Numbered from the stretch's first letter, positions 1 through 6,656 are shown. The stretch: 12,547 nt of DNA from DATAXP01 sp036272935 (GCA_036272935.1 DATAXP010000072.1:1-12547); one strand, 5' to 3'. Numbers and translations: made by a program. Notes: a model not told the origin generated them from the sequence alone.

Positions 1-147
1 GGCTGATGGATTCGCTTGTCGAGGCTTCGATGAACGGGATTGCTCCAGCCACCGCTCGGCAAGCTACCGGGAAACGAGCAATTCCCCGGACAAGCTCCTT
101 TCATCTTGTAAGATCATCCAGACTTCTCCTGACGCACCAACAGGCTG
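1..147. other. no gene seen; flank downstream of the AHSA1 gene
   Basis: This short stretch lies downstream of the last gene of the minus-strand cluster. I see no coding sequence with family resemblance, no convincing terminator (a 5-bp CCGGG/CCCGG hairpin lacks a T-run) and no RNA gene. An open frame on the plus strand starting at base 6 runs into the antisense of the next gene and has no recognisable content. Confidence 0.5.
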
Positions 148-597
148 CTAGGAACTCGTACTGGCCAGCAGCGCCTGAAGCCGGTCGAGATTCTGCTCGT
201 TGGCCGGTTCGCAAATGCGGCGCATCCGCGCCGCGATTTCGGCACTCTCGAATTCCTGGACCCAAGCCAGGTGGGTTTGGTTGCCGCGCGCCGTTAGCGT
301 TACGGTGAGCGTGAACCGCGGCGATGACTCGTGCCCGATCACGATTTTGGCATTAGGCTGTATCTCGCGGAAGACGCTTCTATTCGGGTAGTTGCCGCCG
401 TTCGGTCCGTGCATCACAAACACCCACCGCCCGCCGGGCTTGAACTCGAATTGCTCGAACTGGTTCGTGAAGTCCTTGGGCCCCCACCAACGCGCAAGCA
501 ACTCCGGCCGCTCGAACGCCGCGAATATCTCCCGCTGACTGGCGTCAAGCACCCGCTCGGTCCTACAGACAGAGTTCACGTTGCTAGTCTCGGACAT
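148..597 (-). CDS. SRPBCC / AHSA1-family protein (149 aa)
   Basis: This is a cytosolic protein of the SRPBCC fold, AHSA1 (activator of Hsp90 ATPase homologue 1 C-terminal) type, which binds small hydrophobic ligands; its ligand is unknown. The family signature is visible: an N-terminal strand and helix with ERVLDAS and ELLARWWGP (residues 14-40), the strand pair FKPGGRWVFVMHGPNGGNY (52-70), then FREI and IVIGHESSPRFTLTVTL (76-101) and a long C-terminal helix. The length matches the family. The frame stays open further upstream, but the ATG at 597 is preceded by an AAGGAG site (603-608) at a 5-base spacing, and family similarity begins right after it. It follows the sialate O-acetylesterase gene by 56 bases on the same strand, so it may be the last gene of that operon, although no functional link to glycan breakdown is evident. 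Confidence 0.88.
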   Translation of the reverse strand: MSETSNVNSVCRTERVLDASQREIFAAFERPELLARWWGPKDFTNQFEQFEFKPGGRWVFVMHGPNGGNYPNRSVFREIQPNAKIVIGHESSPRFTLTVTLTARGNQTHLAWVQEFESAEIAARMRRICEPANEQNLDRLQALLASTSS

Positions 598-602
598 CGG
601 AA

Positions 603-608
603 CTCCTT
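603..608 (-). promoter_or_regulatory. ribosome binding site of the AHSA1 gene
   Basis: AAGGAG on the minus strand, 5 bases before the ATG at 597. It is one of the few strong Shine-Dalgarno sites in the window and decides the start of the AHSA1 protein against a much longer open frame reaching 954. Confidence 0.75.
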
Positions 609-653
609 CGGAAAATCGAAACTCATGTTTGTTCGAGGCCGAACCCGCGTCCG

Positions 654-2222
654 CTACTCCCGATCGTCGGTGCGGAAGGGGGAGGCGGGGAGGCCGGCGG
701 AGTTGATCAGGTTGCAATCCGGGTTCGCTGCCCAACCGTAGCGCACGGCGGCGGGGCGTTGCACCTTCTTGCTGGATACGATCACGCGTGGGCCGTCGAT
801 TCGGGCCTCGGCCCAAACAAACTTTTGGTCGTCGCTGGCGATCGCGAATCCTTTGAGCGCGCCCGAGGCCGCGCGTAAACCGTCGGCGTGGTCGAACGTG
901 AGGACCATTGTGTCGCCGTCGCGCTCGGCCGAGCGGAACAGCGGGCCCGACCACTCGGCGATCGGCTGGTGATACACGTCGTGCAGCGCGAGCAAGGCCA
1001 GCCGATGGGCGTACTCGGCCTTATTCGTGGGATGGCCATCGGTCGGGCCTCCCAGGTCGATGGTGATTGCCATGCCGGTGCGCGGCAGGGCGAGTGTCTG
1101 CCGCATCCCCTCGCGAACGGCGACGCCCCAACCGTTCGGCTCACTTGGTAGCCGCTGCGCCTTTTGCAGTCGCGGCAGTTGCACCCAGGCGAAGTACAGT
1201 TCGTCGTGCCAGCGCATTCGCCAATCGTCGATGAGCGTCGTGAGCTGCTTGCCGTACAGTGTGGTGAACGGCCCGGCAGCGTTGCGTTCGCCTTGATACC
1301 AGAGTACGCCGCGCACGGCGTATGGCGCGAGCGGTGCGATCAAGGCATTGGACAATCCGCCGGGAGCCATCACCGCCAGGTTCTTGAAGGGCGGCGGAGC
1401 CTTGGGATCGGGCCGGCCGGCGGACCGCGCGGCGGCGCGCTCTTTTAGCCAGCGCAGCTTGGCGGCGTTGTAGTTCTGTGCTTCTGCGGCGGGATCGTAC
1501 GAGGCGAGTTTCGCGCGCCAGTCGTCGAGCAGCGGCGCCAATGTCGATTGCGCCTGCTGCGACTCGAGGCTGGTCCACGCTTCGATCGGCGTGCCGCCAA
1601 CCGCGGCGCACACGATGCCGACCGGCACATTGAGCGATTGATGCACTTCACGGGCGAAGAAGTAACCGATCGCCGTAAACGCCGCGGCCGTCGGCGGCGA
1701 GCACACGATCCATTGCCCCGGCCGATCAGCGAGCGGCTTCGGCGGCGGGGCATCAACCGCGTAGATGTCGTAAGTCTCGCCGTGGACGAACAAGCGAATC
1801 TGCGGATAGTCGGCCGCGGCGATCTCCTCGTCGGCCCGATCGACTTCGCCGTGCAGTCCGCGAAGCTGCATCTCCATGTTCGACTGCCCGGAGCACAACC
1901 ACACTTCGCCCACGAGCACGTCGTGGACCGTGATCGTGTTGCGGCCACGCGCGGTGAGCGTTTGCGGCTCGGCGGCAGGCGCGAGCTTGTCGAGCCGCAT
2001 GCTCCACCTGCCGTCGGCGGCGGCATGCGCTTGGCGCGTTTGCTCGCCCAGCGACACACTCACTTCCTCGCCCGGCTCGGCCCATCCCCACACCGGCACG
2101 GCCGCGCCGGCCTGCACCACCATGTGATCCGAGAAGATCGCCGGCAGGCGCACGTCGCCACGCGCCACGCTCGCCGAGGCCACACACACGAACAGCGGCC
2201 ACAGCAGTCGCTGAATCATCAT
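654..2222 (-). CDS. sialate O-acetylesterase (SGNH/SASA family), exported
   Basis: This is a predicted exported esterase that removes O-acetyl groups from sialic acids or related sugars, clearing the way for the neighbouring sialidase. It starts with a signal peptide (MMIQRLL, then a hydrophobic core ending at ASVARG, about residues 1-22). The SASA domain shows the nucleophile block CSGQSNMEMQL (catalytic Ser114), GGTPIEAWT (about 210-218), the block WYQGERNA (308-315, where the family usually has YQGESN, so Ser is replaced by Arg) and the Asp/His pair in TDGHPTNK (Asp395, His397). At 522 residues the length fits the family. In-frame starts also exist at 2246 (ATG) and 2273 (GTG). I chose 2222 because the signal peptide begins there and because a second copy of the same start lies exactly at the sialidase stop codon, inside a 38-bp repeat. 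No good Shine-Dalgarno site is seen for any of the three. Confidence 0.9.
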   Translation of the reverse strand: MMIQRLLWPLFVCVASASVARGDVRLPAIFSDHMVVQAGAAVPVWGWAEPGEEVSVSLGEQTRQAHAAADGRWSMRLDKLAPAAEPQTLTARGRNTITVHDVLVGEVWLCSGQSNMEMQLRGLHGEVDRADEEIAAADYPQIRLFVHGETYDIYAVDAPPPKPLADRPGQWIVCSPPTAAAFTAIGYFFAREVHQSLNVPVGIVCAAVGGTPIEAWTSLESQQAQSTLAPLLDDWRAKLASYDPAAEAQNYNAAKLRWLKERAAARSAGRPDPKAPPPFKNLAVMAPGGLSNALIAPLAPYAVRGVLWYQGERNAAGPFTTLYGKQLTTLIDDWRMRWHDELYFAWVQLPRLQKAQRLPSEPNGWGVAVREGMRQTLALPRTGMAITIDLGGPTDGHPTNKAEYAHRLALLALHDVYHQPIAEWSGPLFRSAERDGDTMVLTFDHADGLRAASGALKGFAIASDDQKFVWAEARIDGPRVIVSSKKVQRPAAVRYGWAANPDCNLINSAGLPASPFRTDDRE

Positions 2223-2237
2223 CGTTCCGAAGAACCC
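2200..2237. repeat. 38-bp direct repeat, copy 1 (inside the start of the esterase gene)
   Basis: These 38 bases are identical to 2271-2308, an offset of 71 bases. This copy encodes the first residues of the esterase signal peptide (GFFGTMMIQRLL in the longer frame). The bases flanking the two copies differ, so the match ends sharply. Confidence 0.95.
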
Positions 2238-2242
2238 TGCTG

Positions 2243-2293
2243 TCATTGTCTTGTCGCCGCCATGCCGCCGCACAGCAGTCGCTGAATCATCAT
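2243..2293 (-). other. 16-codon mini-ORF between sialidase and esterase genes
   Basis: Within the duplicated junction an ATG at 2293 overlaps the sialidase stop (ATGA) and opens a 16-codon frame, beginning MMIQRLL like the esterase signal peptide and ending in TGA at 2243-2245. That TGA again overlaps an ATG (2246) in the esterase frame. The two ATGA overlaps would let ribosomes pass from sialidase to mini-ORF to esterase. It looks like a by-product of the duplication, not a protein gene; translation is inferred only. Confidence 0.45.
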
Positions 2294-2308
2294 CGTTCCG
2301 AAGAACCC
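2271..2308. repeat. 38-bp direct repeat, copy 2 (at the sialidase stop codon)
   Basis: Exact copy of 2200-2237. It holds the last codons and the TGA stop of the sialidase (2290-2292) and a duplicated esterase start. A 33-base unique spacer separates the two copies. Confidence 0.95.
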
Positions 2309-3555
2309 GTCACCAGCGAATCGCGGCCATCGGTCAGCCACTGGAGGTTGAACCTCGCAAAATGCACTTCGTCCCAGTAGTGCGTGCTCCCCTCGTCGCC
2401 GCGCTCGTACACGTAGGCCACTGTGCGGTCGGGCAGAATGGCAATGTCGGAATAAGCTCCCGGGTGCGGCCAGATTGTTTTGCCGGCAGTCCACGTCGTG
2501 CCTTCATCGTAGCTTAAGCGGATCGTGAGATTGTAGCGGCCATAAGGATGCTCGGGCTGCCGCAACGGGCAGGCGGGGCTCGAAAAGAGCAAGCGGCTCT
2601 TGCCGTCGCCGCCCTCGGACGTGAACCGTTCGACGCAGCCGTGGCAGCGCGGCGTGATCAATTCCTCGGCCCGTCGCACCGGTCCCCAGTTCTCGCCGCC
2701 ATCGTTACTGATGGCGATCAGATGCCGCAGGTTGTCGGGCGAGTCGGCGGAGCTTTCGTTCCGCGAGATAACCATCAACCGGCCGTCGCCAAGCTCGACC
2801 AACTGGCACTCGCTGGTGTTGATGCCGATCGTGCCGCCGAGCTTCCACGTCGCGCCGTGGTCGTCGCTGAAAAACGTATGCGCAAAGCTGCGCAGCCGTC
2901 CGTTGCCGGTGTCCTCGCGATGGCGCGCAGGCACCACCAACCGCCCCGCGTGCGGCCCAGCGTTTAGCTGCACCATCGCATTGCCTGGGCCGATGCCGTA
3001 ACGCTGCGGCCAACCGTGCTCCCACCTTGCCATGCGTCCGCGCGGCTCGGCGGCCTCCTCGTGATCGTCGCCTGGACCGCTGAGCGCATCCCACTCGGGC
3101 CGCGTCACCTGCGCGTGCAGCGAGATCGGCCCCTGCCACGATCGGCCGTCGTCGGTGCTCGTGAGCGCAGCGAACTGTTTCTTGTCGCGCAGAAAGAACA
3201 GCCACAGCTTGCCGGTATCAAGATCGGCGCCGACCGTGATATCGGTACACACGCGGTCCTCGTCGTCGAGCACCGTTTGCTCGGCGCTCCAAGTGCGGCC
3301 ACGGTCGTCGCTGCGCTTGAGGACGATATCGTGATTGCCGATGTCGCCGGGCCCATCGTTCCGCCGCTCGGCAAAGATCAGCACGTCGCCCGACGGCGCC
3401 GCGAGGATCGCTGGGATACGGTAGTTCGGCTTGTTCTTCGGTGCCACAGGGAACACGAGCGTTGTCTCGAACAACGGCTCGGCGGCTCTTGCGACGCCCA
3501 ACACGATCGCCGTCATTGTCACGATGGCGATCGACACACGCCAAGCAACACTCAT
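2290..3555 (-). CDS. exo-alpha-sialidase (GH33-type, BNR repeats), exported
   Basis: This is a predicted exported sialidase that releases terminal sialic acids from glycans. After a signal peptide (about residues 1-25, hydrophobic core SIAIVTMTAIVLGVARA) come the YRIP motif (45-48, with the first substrate-carboxylate arginine Arg46), a likely acid/base Asp in GNHDIVL (Asp76), and five Asp boxes of the S-x-D-x-G-x-x-W type at about 82, 133, 230, 283 and 348. The C-terminal block GAYSDIAIL (Tyr368, likely nucleophile) and YERG (Glu384) is typical of GH33, and Arg346 in LTIRLSYDEG is a candidate for the third arginine. The length of 421 residues fits a bare six-bladed propeller. The frame is open to 3708, but the signal peptide places the start at the ATG at 3555. 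It lies 8 bases after the small membrane protein gene, and its stop codon sits in a repeat shared with the esterase start. The pairing with a sialate O-acetylesterase strongly supports the call. Confidence 0.93.
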   Translation of the reverse strand: MSVAWRVSIAIVTMTAIVLGVARAAEPLFETTLVFPVAPKNKPNYRIPAILAAPSGDVLIFAERRNDGPGDIGNHDIVLKRSDDRGRTWSAEQTVLDDEDRVCTDITVGADLDTGKLWLFFLRDKKQFAALTSTDDGRSWQGPISLHAQVTRPEWDALSGPGDDHEEAAEPRGRMARWEHGWPQRYGIGPGNAMVQLNAGPHAGRLVVPARHREDTGNGRLRSFAHTFFSDDHGATWKLGGTIGINTSECQLVELGDGRLMVISRNESSADSPDNLRHLIAISNDGGENWGPVRRAEELITPRCHGCVERFTSEGGDGKSRLLFSSPACPLRQPEHPYGRYNLTIRLSYDEGTTWTAGKTIWPHPGAYSDIAILPDRTVAYVYERGDEGSTHYWDEVHFARFNLQWLTDGRDSLVTGSSER

Positions 3556-3563
3556 GGCAGCGT

Positions 3564-3839
3564 TCACTGGGCTTGGTTGCGGGGTCGAGTGACGAGATGC
3601 ACGACCAACTGCACAGCAACAGCGAAAACTCCAAGCGCGCCGCCGCACAGAACGCCGCCTGTCGCTCCGAGCACGATGGCAAAGCCAAGCGGCTCGATCA
3701 TCTCCCATGGGATGAAACGCTGAAAAAATGTTGGAGCGAGAAAACCAGCGGCGAGGCCAAACAAAGCACCGAGCGCCAAGCCGAAAAGGGCCGTCCCCGT
3801 CACGAGCAACACGGTCGATTTTGCTTCAAATGCGGCCAT
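3564..3839 (-). CDS. small glycine-rich membrane protein (91 aa), unknown function
   Basis: I do not recognise a named family. The 91 residues form two hydrophobic segments (about 9-35 and 51-80) rich in glycine and alanine with small-residue spacing (GLALGALFGLAAG; GATGGVLCGGALG), joined by a short loop FIPWEMIEP and ending in a basic tail TRPRNQAQ. This suggests a two-helix inner-membrane protein whose helices pack tightly or oligomerise. It fills the gap between the sulfatase stop (18 bases upstream) and the sialidase start (8 bases downstream), so it is almost certainly co-transcribed with them. No catalytic motif is seen. A role in export or anchoring of the neighbouring enzymes is only a guess. 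Confidence 0.72.
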   Translation of the reverse strand: MAAFEAKSTVLLVTGTALFGLALGALFGLAAGFLAPTFFQRFIPWEMIEPLGFAIVLGATGGVLCGGALGVFAVAVQLVVHLVTRPRNQAQ

Positions 3840-3857
3840 ATTGGTTGGATGGACTGG

Positions 3858-5606
3858 TCAACAACTGAATCCCAAACGCGCAAATTGTCCTAGTGCGTCG
3901 ACGTAAATTAACAGACTGGGCCGAGGAAGTCCGCCAGGATCGGTTGTCGGCTCATCATAAATCAAAAGGATACTACCGTCGGAATGGTGCTGTTCGCGGC
4001 TCGGTCTTCCGAGCGCTGCGTCGATTTCGTCACGAGACTGTCCCGCTTGTAGAAGCGCGGCACGTTTCCATCGCATTTCAGGCGGGAAAAGCGCCAGGTT
4101 CTGATCTGGCGCGAGCACCCAGTGTGCCGTCGCCTTTCCCGCCGGACGTGCGTTGGTTGGCGGACGCTTTTCGAGCGAATCGCCGAGGTCGCCCCGGGCT
4201 TGCTCGCCTAGGTCCATTAAGCGCTCGACCACCTCCGGTTCGTCGGCGGCGCGGTCCGTCGTTTCGCCGGGATCGGCCACGAGGTCGAACAAAACCATGT
4301 CGGTATGCGCGGGTTTGTACTTGCCGGGGATGCCGCCCGTGCCGGGGTTGCCGTCGAGCGTGCGATACGGATGCGGGAAGTGCAGCTTCCAACGGCCGCT
4401 GCGTACGGCGTGCAGCTCGTTGCCCCAATAAAAGTACAGCGCCTCGTGCGGTGACCGCGCCTCCGCTTCGCCGGAGAGCACCGGCCAGATATCGAGGCCG
4501 TCGATCCGCTGCTTGGGCAGTTCCGCGCCGGCCAGCCGCGCAACGGTCGGCAGCACGTCGATCGTCATCAACGGTTCGCTGCACCGGCGGCCGGCGGGAA
4601 TCTTGCCGGGCCAGCGCACCAGGCACGGCTCGCGCACGCCCCCTTCCCACGCGGTCCCTTTGCCTTCGCGCAGCGGGCCTGCCGATCCGGCATGGTCGCC
4701 GTACGAAAGCCAGGGGCCGTTATCGCTAGTGAACATGACCAGCGTATTGTCGGCCAGGCCGTGACGCTCGAGGGCTCGCAGCACCTCGCCGACCGACCAG
4801 TCGATCTCTTCGATCACGTCGCCGAACAAGCCTCGCGAGGTCTTTCCAGCATACTTCTGCGAGACGTGCAGCGGCACGTGCGGCATGCTGTGCGCGAGGT
4901 ATAGAAAGAATGGCTCTTCGGCATGGTGGTCGATGAACTTCACCGCGCGCTCGGTGTAGCGCGTGGTGAGCTGTGTTTGATCGGGATTTGCCTCGATGGT
5001 TCGCTCACCGTCGATCAGTGGCAGCGGCGGATAGTTCGCCGGATGCTCGGGATGCTTGGGCCACATGTCGTTCGAGTACGGCAAGCCGAAGTAGTCGTCG
5101 AACCCGTGACGCGTGGGAAGAAACTGGGGCTGGTACCCCAGGTGCCACTTGCCGTAGATCGCGGTAGCGTAGCCGGCCGGCTTCAGCACTTGGGCCAAGG
5201 TTTGCTCGTGGTCGCTGATGCCGATCTTCGTGCTCGGCCCGAGCGCGCCCAGAATGCCGACGCGGTTGGGATAACAGCCGGTGAGCAGCGCCGTCCGCGA
5301 AGCCGAGCAGACCGCCTGGGCCACGTAGAAATCGGTAAGCAGCGTCCCCTCGGCCGCGAGCCGATCGAGGTTCGGCGTCGCGTAGCCTTGCGCGCCGTAG
5401 CAGCCAACATCGCCGTAGCCGAGATCATCAGCAAAGACGATGACGATATTCGGTCGGCGCGCATTATTCCCAGAATCTGCGGACAATCTCGTGAGTATTG
5501 CCACGAACGCGAGTGCCCCGAGAGCGATTCGTACAGTTATTCTGCGTAGCAAATCGACCGGAAACCATTGGTAAGCCGTTCGGCCGTTGGTGCTTTTCGA
5601 GCTCAT
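3858..5606 (-). CDS. arylsulfatase-type sulfatase with a C-terminal extension, exported
   Basis: This is a formylglycine-dependent sulfatase (alkaline-phosphatase superfamily) that would hydrolyse sulfate esters on glycans outside the cytoplasm. A basic N-terminus and hydrophobic stretch (about 21-43) form a signal peptide or anchor. The family motifs are present: metal ligands in FADDLGYGD (Asp60, Asp61), the maturation motif CSASRTALLTG (Cys100 to formylglycine, Arg104; the fourth-position variant has Ala where Pro is common), GKWHLG (Lys153, His155), His243 in MPHVPLH, SDNG (Asp295, Asn296) and the lysine in REGKGTAWEGG. The sulfatase core ends near residue 505. Residues about 510-582 are an extra piece with the pattern LLQAGQSRDEIDAALGRP, then two beta-like strands, resembling the BamE/SmpA fold. 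As the first gene of the cluster it has a candidate promoter at 5678-5706. The conversion of Cys100 needs an anSME or FGE enzyme encoded elsewhere. The Shine-Dalgarno match is poor. Confidence 0.94.
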   Translation of the reverse strand: MSSKSTNGRTAYQWFPVDLLRRITVRIALGALAFVAILTRLSADSGNNARRPNIVIVFADDLGYGDVGCYGAQGYATPNLDRLAAEGTLLTDFYVAQAVCSASRTALLTGCYPNRVGILGALGPSTKIGISDHEQTLAQVLKPAGYATAIYGKWHLGYQPQFLPTRHGFDDYFGLPYSNDMWPKHPEHPANYPPLPLIDGERTIEANPDQTQLTTRYTERAVKFIDHHAEEPFFLYLAHSMPHVPLHVSQKYAGKTSRGLFGDVIEEIDWSVGEVLRALERHGLADNTLVMFTSDNGPWLSYGDHAGSAGPLREGKGTAWEGGVREPCLVRWPGKIPAGRRCSEPLMTIDVLPTVARLAGAELPKQRIDGLDIWPVLSGEAEARSPHEALYFYWGNELHAVRSGRWKLHFPHPYRTLDGNPGTGGIPGKYKPAHTDMVLFDLVADPGETTDRAADEPEVVERLMDLGEQARGDLGDSLEKRPPTNARPAGKATAHWVLAPDQNLALFPPEMRWKRAALLQAGQSRDEIDAALGRPSREQHHSDGSILLIYDEPTTDPGGLPRPSLLIYVDALGQFARLGFSC

Positions 5607-5677
5607 CGGAATGCCTACCGCCCGGAGTTCGCCGTGGGTGCTTGTGTTCTATGAACAATGACGCATTTCGTGCCTCG

Positions 5678-5706
5678 AATATCGGCAGGCGACTGACTTG
5701 CGTCAA
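5678..5706 (-). promoter_or_regulatory. candidate sigma70-type promoter of the sulfatase-sialidase cluster
   Basis: On the minus strand, TTGACG (5701-5706), a 17-base spacer and GATATT (5678-5683) give a fair -35/-10 match. Transcription would begin near 5671, about 65 bases before the sulfatase ATG. No operator or inverted repeat for a specific regulator is clear. Confidence 0.4.
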
Positions 5707-5828
5707 ACACGTTCAACGCTAGATGCGGCATTTCGTCATTCTTCGCCTTTTCGTCCCGCCGGCCATGGCGGGCGCCGTATAGTTGCGATGAACAGGATCC
5801 TGAGCATACTCACGAAATCGAGCAAAAC

Positions 5829-6080
5829 ATGCCTGCTGTCATGTCATCTATTCCTTCAATGTCGACCGCCGGCAAGTCAAGTCAGGATGACCGACAAGCC
5901 TTGAAGGATTGGTTTGCCGGCCAGGTGATTGCGGCGATGATCGGCAGCGATCCATCGTTCTCGTCACAACGAGACGACAATGGCAAACTATGTGGCCTGA
6001 ACACATCACGCCTGGCGAACATGGCCACCAACGCCTATCAGGTGGCGAACGCGCTAGTGCAAGCGCGAATGGATTCGTGA
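5829..6080 (+). CDS. small hypothetical protein resembling phage/accessory proteins (83 aa)
   Basis: The central and C-terminal parts, LKDWFAGQVIAAMIGSD (about 25-41) and ANMATNAYQVANALVQAR (63-80), match a pattern I know from small phage and accessory proteins: a DYFA-like helix, a variable middle, then an AYEMADAML-like helix ending near the C-terminus. The function of such proteins is not known. The protein is soluble and has no cysteine motif or signal peptide. The start is uncertain: ATGs at 5829, 5841 and 5859 are in frame and none has a strong Shine-Dalgarno site. A TATAGT at 5778-5783 could be a -10 box, but no matching -35 is seen. It stands alone between a minus-strand operon and a minus-strand gene. 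Confidence 0.65.
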   Translation: MPAVMSSIPSMSTAGKSSQDDRQALKDWFAGQVIAAMIGSDPSFSSQRDDNGKLCGLNTSRLANMATNAYQVANALVQARMDS

Positions 6081-6140
6081 ATCACGGATCGACGTCAAGC
6101 CAGGTTTCGTGCGCTGGTCGGGCGATCCACACAAAATCAC

Positions 6141-6174
6141 AAAAAAAGCCGCGCCAGTGTGAACTGGCACGGCT
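6141..6174 (-). terminator. intrinsic terminator, minus strand
   Basis: An 11-bp stem (6148-6158 with 6163-6173, one C-A mismatch; an A-T pair extends it) closes a GTGA loop (TCAC on the minus strand). On the minus strand it is followed directly by seven Ts. It lies about 160 bases beyond a first terminator that already serves the RRM gene, so it either backs that one up or ends a separate short RNA. Confidence 0.78.
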
Positions 6175-6252
6175 CAAGGTCCTTGGCTCGTCTTACCGAG
6201 TCGGACAATAGCAGCTTAGGCTCCTACATCGCCAGCCACAAGCTGTACGCTC
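6141..6252 (-). ncRNA. candidate small RNA downstream of the RRM gene
   Basis: The stretch between two minus-strand terminators contains no credible reading frame. On the minus strand it has a promoter-like TTGCCG (6282-6287), a 17-base spacer and TGGAAT (6259-6264), each 4 of 6 to consensus, which would start an RNA near 6252 and end it at the terminator at 6141-6174, giving about 110 bases. Internal short hairpins are possible, such as CTCG/CGAG around 6188-6202. I match it to no known RNA family. Confidence 0.25.
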
Positions 6253-6304
6253 GTGTTTATTCCACACACTTTCACGCGCACCGGCAATTGCGCGACGCGA
6301 CGTG

Positions 6305-6342
6305 AAAAGAAAAAGCTGGAGTGCCTAGGGCAGCACTCCAGC
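6305..6342 (-). terminator. intrinsic terminator of the RRM protein gene
   Basis: A perfect 10-bp stem (GCTGGAGTGC at 6315-6324 paired with 6333-6342) with an 8-base loop is followed, on the minus strand, by TTTTTCTTTT. It lies 27 bases after the RRM gene stop codon at 6369. Confidence 0.88.
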
Positions 6343-6368
6343 CTGAATGTTGGCGCACGAATGTGCGG

Positions 6369-6656
6369 CTAGCGGCGACCCGAGTTGAAGCGCCGTCCGC
6401 CCGAGCTGCGGTCTTCACGCGGTTTGGCTTCGTTCACGGTCAGCGGGCGTCCGCCGAAGTCCTTCTCGTTCAATTCAGCGATCGCGGTGCGCGCGGCATT
6501 GTCGTCTGCCATCTCCACAAAGCCGAAGCCCTTGCTGCGGCCCGTGTCGCGATCCTGGATCACTTGAGCGCTGCGGACCGAGCCGAACGGAGTGAACAGC
6601 TCCTCCAAGCTCGTGTTGTTAACTTCGTAGCTCAAGTTACCCACATACAGTTTCAT
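6369..6656 (-). CDS. RRM-domain RNA-binding protein (95 aa)
   Basis: This is a single RNA-recognition-motif protein of the kind found in cyanobacteria and planctomycetes, binding single-stranded RNA in the cytoplasm. RNP2 is LYVGNL (residues 3-8) and RNP1 is KGFGFVEM (42-49), with the RNA-stacking aromatics Tyr4, Phe44 and Phe46 in place. A short arginine/glycine/serine tail (REDRSSGGRRFNSGRR, 80-95) follows the domain, as in glycine-rich RNA-binding proteins. The frame is open to 6782, but the RRM begins at the ATG at 6656, which fits the family. The upstream region suggests a leader of about 145 bases (-10 TATACT at 6809-6814), in line with the post-transcriptional control often seen for cold-induced RRM genes; that regulation is inferred. 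A strong terminator follows. Confidence 0.95.
   Translation of the reverse strand: MKLYVGNLSYEVNNTSLEELFTPFGSVRSAQVIQDRDTGRSKGFGFVEMADDNAARTAIAELNEKDFGGRPLTVNEAKPREDRSSGGRRFNSGRR

Noticed and set aside
41..90. Near-palindrome GGGATTGCTC ... GAGCAATTCCC near the left edge
   Set aside because: The arms differ by an indel, the loop is about 30 bases and no gene or T-run gives it a role.
148..954. AHSA1 gene starting at 954 (268 codons)
   Set aside because: The first 119 codons are antisense-like Arg-rich sequence overlapping the esterase gene, while a strong AAGGAG marks the start at 597.
1548..2285. 245-codon open frame on the plus strand over the esterase gene
   Set aside because: It is antisense to a clear enzyme, is rich in Arg/His as high-GC shadows are, and shows no family motif. 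The same holds for 3016-3723, 3893-4729 and 8846-9538 on the plus strand.
5663..5736. GCATTTCGT occurring twice upstream of the sulfatase gene, considered as operator half-sites
   Set aside because: A 9-base direct match at a wide spacing is weak and could be chance; no regulator gene is adjacent.
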